Of a stretch of 64,000 bases of DNA, positions 36,190-45,379 are shown in pieces (position 1 is the stretch's first letter; every line of letters starts with the position of its first letter). Position numbers and translations under genes: made by a program. Origin of the DNA: Pratylenchus scribneri (lineage: Eukaryota > Nematoda > Chromadorea > Rhabditida > Pratylenchidae); the NCBI GenBank assembly GCA_030063045.1, contig JAQSEB010000040.1, forward strand, positions 620,001 through 684,000, read 5' to 3'. The notes under the pieces were generated by a model. The model saw only the letters and a program-made list of their open reading frames with translations, was not told the DNA's origin and did not search any database.

Positions 36190-36535
36190 TCTTTGGTAAA
36201 AATTTTTATTTTGGTGTCCCTAATTTAAAATATTAAGCAAATATATTTTGCAATAAAATTAGCTACAAAATGAAATCAAAAGTTCTGGTAAATGTTGAAT
36301 ATTCAAAGAGTTATGGCCAAAAAACCGTTGATTTAACTAAAATTTCGATTTTGTCGGTTTTTTGGCCATAACTCGGTAAATATTCAACATTAGCCAATGC
36401 TTTTGATGTCATTTTGTAGCTTATTTTATGCCTAATAATATGTTATAAACAAGGCCACTCCAGCTTTACCGCCTTCGGTTCCAGACTGTTTCATCCACAA
36501 GTGTCGGGTCCGCAAGTGTCGGCCAACCCTATTTA
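36190..36535. mobile_element. Second copy of the foldback MITE, left end lost
   Basis: The inner palindrome (ggccaaaaaaccgttgat and cggttttttggccataac) and the right arm (cagactgtttcatccacaag, gtcggccaaccct) match the element at 34298. Its right tip CCAACCCTA equals the terminus of the 2900 element. No matching TAGGGTTGG is seen on the left, so it is truncated. It lies directly upstream of the headless exon at 36611. Confidence 0.6.
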
Positions 36536-36610
36536 TTATTCAATTTAAATGTATTTATTAAAATTTTTTTAAATAAAAAAAAATTTAAAATTTTTGCCCC
36601 AAAAATTCAG

Positions 36611-36786
36611 TTTTAAACGCTATGCTTGTGACCAGAAGTGCTGAAGAAATAGCTGCACGCTATCCGTATACTGCTGGTCAACTCAATCACTTAATTCGTA
36701 TTCGAAGAAAAATGGCTGCAGATTCAGTGAAATGGACTTGCCCGAACTGCCATCGAGCATTCGAATTGCCGAAACAAGAAGAATAA
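36611..36786 (+). pseudogene. CPxC family exon 2 without a recognisable exon 1
   Basis: After the acceptor aaaattcag the exon begins in phase 1 (VLN...), as do exon 2 of the genes at 38326 (VFNPKPDP) and 47872 (VLNPRPDP). It ends with WTCPNCHRAF and an acidic tail. The expected first exon (MAGIFIECPNCHHRG in the relatives) is absent upstream, where the truncated MITE at 36190-36535 lies instead. It could start at the in-frame ATG 36622 as a 54-residue protein, but loss of exon 1 by insertion or deletion seems more likely. A weakened version of the 3'-flank hairpin is at 36902-36916. Confidence 0.5.
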
Positions 36787-37820
36787 AAATGGGAATAATC
36801 AGAATGGAAATAGAAGAATGAAAATGAATTAAACATTACCAGCCTTTTAGCATTGTTTTTATTAATGAAAAATATCGATTGAGCATTGCATTTCTGCCCA
36901 TTGACAATATTTATCATTAATTTTCTAACATTTTTTGATAATAAAATAATAAAATTAATTCATTCTACTTAAATAATATTGTTTGTTTCTTTTGCAATAG
37001 ATTTTATAAAGTTCGAAAAATTTACATTAATTTTCCCTGAGGTTATGGCTGAACAATTAATTTTGATTAATTTTAAATTTTCTTAGAAAAGGGAAATATA
37101 CAATTTTTGAGAATTTGAGAGGCAAATTTTTTGAATAATGTCTGAATTTCAAAAAATGTACTAAAAAAGGTTATGAATCGCAAAAAACATGTTCTGATAT
37201 ATAAAAAATTTAGTAAAAACATGTTTTGGATTGTAAAAACATGTTTGATTTTTCGAAAATTTTATGGCATAAAATTTAATTTTCATCTATTTTTCCTCTC
37301 TGAAATTTATAAGCCCATGCTCTATTTGAAGCCCACCCTAGAGAGGCTCTGAAATTTATAAGCCCATGGGCTTCTAATAGAAGTTTTACGGTACTTTAAT
37401 ACTTTTTGCTTTTCCTTTTCTACTAGAAAATTTATGAAGTGTGAAAAAATTTCTATCAAATTTTTCATTTTCTCGGTGTTTTTTAAATCATGGATTTTAA
37501 TTAGAATAGTGCAATTTTTGGGGACTATTGAATATTCATAAAAAGTCTTTTAATGTGGGCGCAGAAATTTGTCCTACAACACAGAATTCTAGTCTAGTCC
37601 ATCTTTTTGGTTTATTAAAACGACAAACAGTAATATTATTCATTTACCATTGATTAAATGTTAAATCATAGTTTTGAAAAAAATATCATATTGTATTTTT
37701 ATCTTCATTTTATTTTTCATTATTTTTCCTTTCATCATTTTCGAATTCAATGCATTTATTTCATTCATCTTTGTCCTCTGTTCCAATTTTGTTATGTTTT
37801 TTATTTCGGCATCCAAAAGA

Positions 37821-37850
37821 CAGATGTGAGCGAAAAATAGAAGCGCATTT
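37821..37850 (+). promoter_or_regulatory. Conserved upstream element of the CPxC family (divergent copy)
   Basis: Reads gatgtgagcgaaaaatag followed by aagcgcatttt, matching gatgtgagcaaaaatg and cagcgcatct at 1247. It lies about 185 bp before the TATA box at 38025. Confidence 0.45.
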
Positions 37851-38024
37851 TCTAGTAAATATTTATTCACATCTTTGTTGAATGTGTTTATTCGTAGAAA
37901 AAGTTGAGAGTTGTTGGTCAATGAAATTTTCAATTGTTGATTGTTTTCAAAAAGATGTACTAAAAAGGGTCAATTTTTTGATAAACAAATATAAAATGTT
38001 ATGAAACAAAATGGATTAAATGGG

Positions 38025-38033
38025 TATATAAAT
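38025..38033 (+). promoter_or_regulatory. TATA box (TATATAAAT)
   Basis: Preceded by attaaatggg, the same context as the TATA boxes at 1400 and 47567. It lies 300 bp before the ATG at 38326. Confidence 0.5.
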
Positions 38034-38325
38034 TAATTTTTTCACCATTCACATTTATTCATTAAAAACATCCAAATTTCTTAAAATATTTTTGAATAAA
38101 AATATAAATGAAATTTAATTTGGAATTTCCCACAACCTAAAATTATTATTTTATCCCAATTTAAATTATCATTAGCTTCCTTATGATGGAATAATAAAGA
38201 ATATACATCATAAAATAATTATTTATATTTTTTTCTATTTTAAAGAAAATATCAAAATAATTTAAATTATTTTTTATTTTATTTTCGTCAATCAATTTTC
38301 AATCGAACATTTTCAACAATTTGAA

Positions 38326-38721
38326 ATGGCCGGTATTTTTATTGAATGTCCCAATTGCCATCATCGAGGTGAGGCTTTATTAGTAATTTAATATTATAAT
38401 TTTTATTGAAAATATATTAAAATTTCTCAGTTAATTTTTCTTTCAACAGTTTTCAACCCAAAACCTGATCCAACTATCTCAGCATCAAGACAAATTGTAG
38501 AAATAGCTTTGAAATTGGCTGAGGACCCTGAAATTATCAGGAAAATTATTGTAGCAAAGACCAGTGCAAAATTTGTTGGGGGACGGATTAATTCGACTGC
38601 CAGCGGAGTTGGGGGAAATTCTGTTGTAGCTGCCGCCGGGCCGAGTACTGGATCTGGATCTGGAGCTAGCAAGAAGACATGGGCTTGTCCGCAATGTGGT
38701 CATGTGAAAGAATTTGATTGA
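38326..38721 (+). CDS. Two-exon CPxC...CPxC protein, 104 aa
   Basis: Exons 38326-38368 and 38450-38721 join in phase 1 (donor CGAG|gtgagg, acceptor tttcaacag). The protein has one CPNCHH knuckle at residues 8-13 and one CPQC near the C-terminus (KTWACPQCGHVKEFD), separated by about 80 residues. The first part of the linker is helical and the second part is a Ser/Gly/Ala-rich stretch. Two CPxC pairs at the ends could meet to form one zinc ribbon. Exon 1 is almost identical to that of the 47872 gene while exon 2 has diverged strongly in the middle. No signal peptide is seen. Function is unknown. Confidence 0.75.
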
Positions 38722-39913
38722 AAAAACAATATTAATCAAAATGGAAGAATGAACATGAATTGAATATGATCAATTTTTTAAATTGTTCTTATAAATTGAA
38801 AGCTTTAATTTAATCATCATTATTTGAGAATATTTATTATTAAATTTTTCGACAGTTACGTTGAGAATAAAATAATAAAATATCGTTTTTGTATGAAAAA
38901 TTACCATTTTCATTTTTTGGAGTCCTTTTCTAAATAATAAATTTTTTATTACAAATTCCTTTTAAATTTTATTATTTAATTTTAATTTTTTTTATAAATA
39001 TGGATTGGGCTATGTCGAATATTTTAATTTGATAAAATTTTAAAAAATTTATATTTGCAATTTAATTTTAAAATTTTATGAGTTTCATTTTACAAATTGT
39101 TATTTTGAAATTTTTTCCATCTCTTTTTTTATTATTACAATTTTTAAGGAATATTTTGAGAAAAATTTATTTACTACTAAAACAATAATTTATTTGACTA
39201 TTCAATTGTATTCTTACCCATGTTTGATCTTTGATCATAGAAAAATAAAAGACCCGAAAAAAATCAAGTCAAAATCGTGTAAATTTCAAATAACAAAATT
39301 AAAAACAAAAACTAATGAAATGTTATATTTTTATTTTTAATCTCTTTCTTTCTACATTTTTAATTCATTTACCACTTTTTTATTCTCCAAATTTTTCAAT
39401 ATTAAAATTTGACCTCCTTTCAAAATACAAAATAAAGAACACTTTTTTTCATTCCATTTAATGCTATGAAAAATACCATGCTTAAATTTGTTTGTAGTTA
39501 TTCTTAATACGAATTTTTTATCATAATTATAAAAAAAATTATATTATTTATACTTCATCCTTTTTTTTAAAAAAAATACAAAAAATAAATTTATTTTCCA
39601 TTTTCGTCAACGAATTTTCCAGTGGATGTGAATGTATATCAATTGTCTTTATAAAGGTTGATTTTTATTTATAAATTTATTATATTAATATTGTAATGTT
39701 TATTATTTAATTTATATGTTTTCAAAATTTTATTTTGGTTTCAAAAAAAATAATTAATTTTTACCTCAAAAATTCAGATTTAAAGTTTAAACCCTTTGCT
39801 TAAGACAATAAGTGAAGAAACAAAACATATAATTTTATTTAAAAGAATTTATGATATGACAATTAATTTTTATGCCATTTCATTCCCCCATTCTTTCATT
39901 CACTTTCATTCAT
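38722..39913. pseudogene. Intergenic with a decayed CPxC family copy near 39590-39850
   Basis: The phrase ttttcgtcaacgaattttcc at 39601 matches the leader just upstream of exon 1 of the 38326 gene (ttttcgtcaatcaattttc), but no ATG-CPxC exon follows. At 39769 aaaaattcag then 'atttaaagtttaaac' resembles the start of exon 2 (36601). Stops follow at once. The remainder of the gap is simple AT-rich sequence. Confidence 0.35.
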
Positions 39914-40899
39914 TTAATTTTTCCAAAACCCATTATCATAGCAGACTGCATATTCGAACTGTGGTGGTGAAGCATCTGATGAAGGCGCAAAAGGCTTTGC
40001 CATAATTGAATCGCGGCCATTTGTGGTTGCCTTTGGATATATTTTCTCCCCCATTAAGATTGTCACATTTTGCTGTGCCTCAATTTCATTGTACAAGCAA
40101 ATTGAGGCTTCCTTTTTAAATTCACAAAATTAAATGGTTTATTTTTTCTAATAAGGGCCGAAATATAGAACGTTTCATTTAGGGTTACCCCGGAACCAGG
40201 ATTTTACCTGAACCGGAACCGGAACTGAAATTTTGTTCCGGAAATCGAAACTCAAAATAGTCGGAACCCCGGAACTTCAGAAATCCATATTTTTAGGGCT
40301 GATTTAAGAAAAGTGGCCTCGAAGGACAAAATTAGAGCCAAATTTAGCCGCGCAGCGAAAAATTTAAGCCAGAAATGGCCTCGCAGCTATAAATTAGACA
40401 TTATTAAATGTTTTCCGACCAACTATTTATGAAGCAAATCAAATTTTTAGGGGTGCAAAATTTTCGGTTGCCCCGGAACCAAGATTTAACCGAAACCGAA
40501 AACGGAACTCAATTTTTAATCCGGAACCGGAATCCCAAGAAATGTCCTGCTGCATTCTCTAGCAAATATTTTAAAAATATTTACCGTTCCACATGCGAGT
40601 ACACGCAAATATGGTTCCACAAATTGAATAGATTCGTCCTCATCTCCGGCAATCACAAATTCACCTTGCTCATTTGTTTTTGTCGATCCTGTAAGATCGA
40701 CCTCATTCCATGAATCCTTTTCGCGCAATTCAATTTTGGCATCCGGACTTGGACTTTTGGTGGCTTTGTCCTGGTCATAGCATTCCACTGTGCCAGCAAT
40801 TTTTAAATGCCATACTTCTTTGTCACAATCCATCAAATTGGCGCAACAAAGAATGACCAAAAAAAGGTGGAATAAAGAAGAAATTGATGAAGTACACAT
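39914..40899 (-). CDS. Transthyretin-like (TTL/TTR) secreted protein, 170 aa
   Basis: Exons 40899-40585 and 40111-39914 join in phase 0. A signal peptide is clear (MCTSSISSLFHLFLVILCCA). The mature part has the TTL pattern: IAGTVECYD strand, SPDAKIEL strand, KTNEQGEFVIAG turn, then VEPYLRVLACGT, followed in exon 2 by EASICLYNEIEAQQNVTI. It ends DNGFWKN. TTL proteins are a large nematode-specific secreted family with roles in cell-corpse recognition, stress and parasitism; the role of this one cannot be read from sequence. A paralogue with the same intron position lies at 43974-45379. Confidence 0.85.
40185..40530. repeat. Direct repeats in the intron of the first TTL gene
   Basis: Two related blocks (ccccggaaccaggattttac near 40190 and ccccggaaccaagatttaac near 40470), both continuing with gaaccgg/gaaaccg phrases, lie in the same orientation. 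Between them is the ccgcgcagcgaaaaatt block also present in the MITEs at 2900 and 43181. Confidence 0.5.
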
Positions 40900-40949
40900 T
40901 GTTGATTGTTTGAAATTTGAATAGGAATTTATTTTCTAAATTTGGATTA

Positions 40950-41430
40950 TACGACATTTCCGGCCCAAACATTTCCACCCCGGATATTTCCAGCTTAAAA
41001 ACAGACTTTTACGAGCCAATTTGCACATTTACGGCCTTTTTTTTAATAGACGACATTTACGGCCTTGACCATTTTTGGACAAAATGTGGATATTTCCGAT
41101 TAAAAATCGGAAATTTAAATAACCTAACGCTAAAATTAACACTAAAAAAGTTTTCTAGGAAAAAACCATTTTTGTCAAATCTCAAAATTAGTCCGTTTTA
41201 GCATAAAATTAAGCCCTGAAAATATTAGATTATATTATTTAATTCCCGATTTTTAATCGAAAATATAAACTTTTTGACCAAAAATGTTCAGGTCGGAAAT
41301 GTCGACTATTAAATAAAATGGGTCGGAAATGTCCAAAATTGTGCCGGAAAAGTCCATAAATGGGCTGGAAGAGTCTGATTTTAAGTCGGAAATGTTTAGG
41401 GCGGAAATGGTCTAGGCCGGAAATGTGGGA
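40950..41430. mobile_element. Foldback element with long arms of repeated ggaaatg phrases
   Basis: The left arm (acatttccggcccaaacatt ... gattaaaaatcgg) is the inverted copy of the right arm (cccgatttttaatcg ... ggcggaaatggtctaggccgg ... atgtggg). Each arm is about 200 bp and consists of imperfect acatttccg(g/a)c units. No coding region is seen. It lies just upstream of the first TTL gene. Confidence 0.7.
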
Positions 41431-42492
41431 TCACCTTAAATTAGAATATTTCAAAAATAGAACAGCTTTTTTATAAGGGTAAATATGAATTGCAATACGA
41501 ATTCCGGCCTCAATTTTTCCAAATTTTTTATCAATTTTTAGTAAGTCATAGCTAACATTTTTCATGGATATGGAAGGTCCATAATTGTAAAATGTTAACA
41601 TAATTCTCACAATAAGTGCCATGAAGGCAAAAAATGAATGAAAAGAGATCAAATTCGTATTTAGAATTTCATAAAATTATTATTAGGGAAATTTTATTTT
41701 AAAAGATTTTGGTGAATAGGAAATTTTTTTGAGAGGCATATAAAAGCAAATAAATTATGCAGGGCGATTTTAAAAATTGAATGAAATTATGAAAGTGAAT
41801 GGATATGGAAAAGAAATAAAATGAAATAAAATATGAATATTTTAAATAGAATTGATATTTAAAAATATTCATTCCATTTAAAATAAAATGGAAAAATTTT
41901 GACGAATTAAATACCTATAAAAATGCATTAAAAGAAATAAAAAAAAATTGGGCATTAAAATTTTGATAAAATATGTATTTTAGTAAAAAAATGTAAAAGA
42001 ATAAAGTGATCAAATGAAAAAAAATATTTTGGGATTCTAAAATTCATTTTCAAATGCAATTTTTAATTATTACTATTTTTAAAATATTATTATTTAATTT
42101 TTTTATTTAATGTCATTTGCTGGAAATAATATAAAATTATATTCATAAAACATTTTTTTGGGTATTTTAAATTTTTTTGAAACTGATAAAATTTTTACAA
42201 CAAATTTTTCTTTTAATTTTGGATTGTTTAAAATTCAAAAGTTCATAAAATTAAAAAAATAATATTAAAATGCAGAAATAAATGTATGCTTTTTTCAAAA
42301 AGTGTAGTAATCTAGAAAAACGTCAGCCGCTGATAAGGTTGGCTGACACTTCTCATTCATTTTTTACTGATTTGATTAATAAGGCAAAAAGAGCAGGATC
42401 TAACTGCGGCGAGTCATCAAAATGATGGAGGAATTTTTTGCTCCAAAAGTTTATCTTCCTTTGAATATTTTTTTTTAAATCTACAAGAATAA
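41431..42492. other. Intergenic, nothing recognised
   Basis: Very AT-rich, with no exon, RNA gene or clear repeat that I can support. Confidence 0.4.
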
Positions 42493-42501
42493 AATTAGTA
42501 C

Positions 42502-43018
42502 AGTAAAAGTCGGCTTCACTGGTCTCTCAAAAAAAAGAAAAATAGTGGACCTACCTGGACATATCATAGCTCATTCGAAAGAGCTCGAAAAACTGAGTCG
42601 ATTTAGGTATATTTAAGATATCACTGCCCTGAACCTAAGTCTTAAATTCAACCCGAAACCCAAATTCTAGCCCTTAATCCTATCGTTACATGTAAAATAT
42701 AAATGGTTATAACTTTTTATTTTTGAGTTTTGTGCAAATATAATGGCAGATTCTAGCTCCTCTCACCGATGCACGTCGATTGATTTTTAATTTAACAAAA
42801 AAAAATTCAAAAAAATTCAGGTTTCGACCATAGGAGGGACCCTTCAATTTTTTCAATTTTTGGGACTCTATAACTTTTTAACCAGACATCCAATCAAATT
42901 CTTTCACCACTACTTCGAATCAATTTTTCGAGCACTTTCGAATGAGCTATAATTTGTCCAGGTAGGTCCAACACTTTTCTTTTTTTTTTTTGTGGGACAA
43001 GTGAAGCCGACTTTTATC
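42502..43018. mobile_element. Foldback element with 8-9 bp target duplication
   Basis: The inverted ends (agtaaaagtcggcttcac and gtgaagccgacttttat) continue into matching arms (acctacctggaca, tagctcattcgaaag). Flanks aattagtac at 42493-42501 and 43019-43027 are identical. The duplication length fits a hAT-type transposase. No transposase reading frame is seen. Confidence 0.75.
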
Positions 43019-43137
43019 AATTAGTACTATCCAAATAAATTGTCTCGAAAAGAATCAAGAATTTATTTGTTTTTCAAATCAATTGTATCCAGGCGATATC
43101 CATCATTCGCATCAAAATATCTTTTCCGAATCTGAAT

Positions 43138-43754
43138 TTATTTTTCAGTCAGTGATATTTCCAAATTTCCAGCTTCAAAATAGGGTTGCGCCCCCGCACC
43201 CGCGGGGGCCACCCCCGACGGGGATCCCCGCACTTTTTGGGTTTCACCCCCGACCCTACCCCCGCATATGCCACCCCCGCGCCCCCGCATCCCCGCAAGA
43301 GCCACCCCCGCGCCCCCGCACCCCCGCGGGGGTGAACATGCACCCCATATTATTGGATTTTTCAAGGAAAATGGGGTTCGATAGGGAAATGTTGACCAAA
43401 TTTTTGTAGGATATTAAAATTTTTTATTAAAATTTTTCTCTGCGAGGCTATTTTTAGGTAAAATTTTTCGCTGCGCGGCCATTTTTGGATGAAATTTTTC
43501 TTCAAAAAAATTTTTTATTTGAAAAATGTGGCTTTTTAAAAAATTTACGCTACCCCCGCCCCCGCGGGGATCCCCGCGGGGGCCCCCGCAAGGGGTCACC
43601 CCCGAACCCGTCCCCGCAAGTGCCAACCCCGCAAACCCCGACCCCCGCACAACCCGCCCCCGCACTGCGGGGGCGCAACCCTACTTCAAAATCGGAATCA
43701 TTTCCAGCGTCGGAATCATTACTGTTGGATGAATCATCTCGAAATGTTTCGTCG
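43138..43754 (-). pseudogene. Orphan terminal exon of an acidic/serine-rich protein, broken by a MITE
   Basis: On the minus strand an acceptor (gtctgtcctcag) opens an exon reading DETFRDDSSNSNDSD and on to DSDFE. When the MITE and one target copy are mentally removed, the frame continues AGNLEISLTEK to a stop at 43138-43140. The plus strand is also open over the same bases, so orientation is not certain. No upstream exons were found, so this is a remnant or one exon of a longer gene. Confidence 0.4.
43181..43683. mobile_element. hAT-like GC-rich MITE (503 bp)
   Basis: Termini TAGGGTTGCG and CGCAACCCTA are perfectly inverted, with the 8-bp target duplication CTTCAAAA at 43173-43180 and 43684-43691. 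Both ends are arrays of ccccgc units with a short AT-rich core that contains 'cgctgcgcgg'. It shares the TAGGGTTG start, 8-bp duplication and GC-array layout with the element at 2900, but the array unit differs (ccccgc versus ggggac). Confidence 0.8.
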
Positions 43755-43973
43755 CTGAGGACAGACACTCAACCATAAAATTCATTAAAATTTTTGTTTT
43801 GTTTCATAAAAGTGAATTATTTGTTTTAATAACATTGAATCCAAAAATTTTAACTTTTATCAATAATATAAATATAAAGAGTAGTAGCAAACTTTTCAAT
43901 TAATAAATTTTATTTTGACAAATTTATGTCAAAAATGTCAATGACATTTATACTTTTCATCCACATTCTTCTT

Positions 43974-45379
43974 TTACTCTTTCCAGAATCCATTCTCATT
44001 GCAGAATTTCCATTTGATCACTGTATATGGTGGTTGATCCAATGGAGGTGCACCAACCATTGGAATAATCGAGTCGTGCCCATTTGTGGTTGCTATCGTG
44101 TAAATTTTGTCCCCCATTAAAATTGTCACATTTTGTTGTGCCTCAATTTCAGAATACAGACATATTCTGGCTTCCTTTAAAATTGAGAAATATTCAAAAT
44201 TGTGAAAAAAAACATTGAAAATTGCGAAAAGTGTATTGAAAATTACGAAAAGTTTATAACGGTTTAGTGGTTTGCCCATAATTTATAAACAATATACCAT
44301 TGGATAGAGCTCACCAAGACGTATCGATTGGTATATAATTTGTCAGGGTTTAATTGGTTTTAAACCAAAACCAAACCAATAGATGGTTTAAGTGATTTAA
44401 AACCCTTATTTCTGATCAAATCACGACAAAATTTATACCAATCGATGCGTCTTGACGAGATCTATCGATTTAGTATATGGATTGAGGGTCTAGGACAAAC
44501 CTCAAACAGTTATAAACTTTTCGCAATTTTCAATACTCTTTTCGCAATTTTCAAAACTCTTTTCGCAATTTTCAATGTTTTTTTCGCAAAACTAAATATC
44601 ATCCCTTTAAAATTTACATTATATTCTTTCATAGAGAAAACTATTCATTAATTGCATAGGAATTTTGGTCTTTATTGTGAGTAATTTGCCGACGATAATA
44701 TAATATTTGAAAGTACTTTTTCCCATACTATTAATGAGAAAGTATTTTGAATAAAAGAAACAATTTTTCTCGGATTTATTCACTCTCATATCTACTAATT
44801 GAATTTTTCATAGTATGCAATATATGAAAAATTTTTCTACTTATTAGTGAAGATTTAATTGAAAAAAAATTATATAATTTGTTCAGGAAAACTTTAATAA
44901 CAATTGTCTAATTTTTGTCCATTTTTGTTTTTTGTTTTCATTAAGTATCAGAAATATAATTTTTTTTATCTAATTTATTCTTTTCAATTAGTGGTTTGAA
45001 AAATTAATTTCATAGGCAAAATAAAAGAGAGTGTATATTATTAAAATTTGATTTAAAAATTATTTACCGTGCCACATGCAAACAAATGCAAAAAAGGTTC
45101 CACATAATCATTTGAATCGCTCTGCTCCCCAGTGACCACAAATTCACCTGCCCAATTCGTTTTTGTCTCTCCAATATGATCGTTAAACCATGTATCCATG
45201 TCGAGCAGCTCAATTTTGGCATCTGGACTCGGATTTTTGGTGGTTTTCTCCGGGTCGTAGCATTGCACTTTGCCAGCAATTTTAAAATGCCATACTTTGC
45301 CACAATCCATCAAATTGGCGTAACAAAGAATGGCGAGAAGAAGAAGAAGGAAGGAAGTTGGTGAAAAATTTTTCCACAT
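43974..45379 (-). CDS. Transthyretin-like (TTL/TTR) secreted protein, 170 aa, paralogue
   Basis: Exons 45379-45068 and 44174-43974 join in phase 0, at the same position as in the TTL gene at 39914. The N-terminus is a signal peptide (hydrophobic SFLLLLLAILCYANLMDC). Family landmarks are IAGKVQCYD, SPDAKIEL, KTNWAGEFVVTG, VEPFLHLFACGT and, in exon 2, EARICLYSEIEAQQNVTILM. It ends ENGFWKE. Exon 2 is better conserved between the two copies than the middle of exon 1. The 893-bp intron holds a foldback element. Confidence 0.85.
44190..44600. mobile_element. Foldback element in the intron of the second TTL gene
   Basis: Arms gaaaattgcgaaaag...gtttataac and gttataaacttttcgcaatt are inverted copies, and the inner pair (gtatcgattggtatataat, ttataccaatcgatgcgtc) also matches. 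The right arm contains three tandem cttttcgcaattttcaa units. It is related to 21290-21495. Confidence 0.65.

Noticed and set aside
40408..40713. 101-codon plus-strand frame
   Set aside because: Antisense of TTL exon 1 plus intron repeat; the minus-strand TTL reading has a signal peptide and family motifs.
43083..43768. Proline/glycine-rich frames on both strands
   Set aside because: Translations of the ccccgc arrays of the MITE at 43181-43683.
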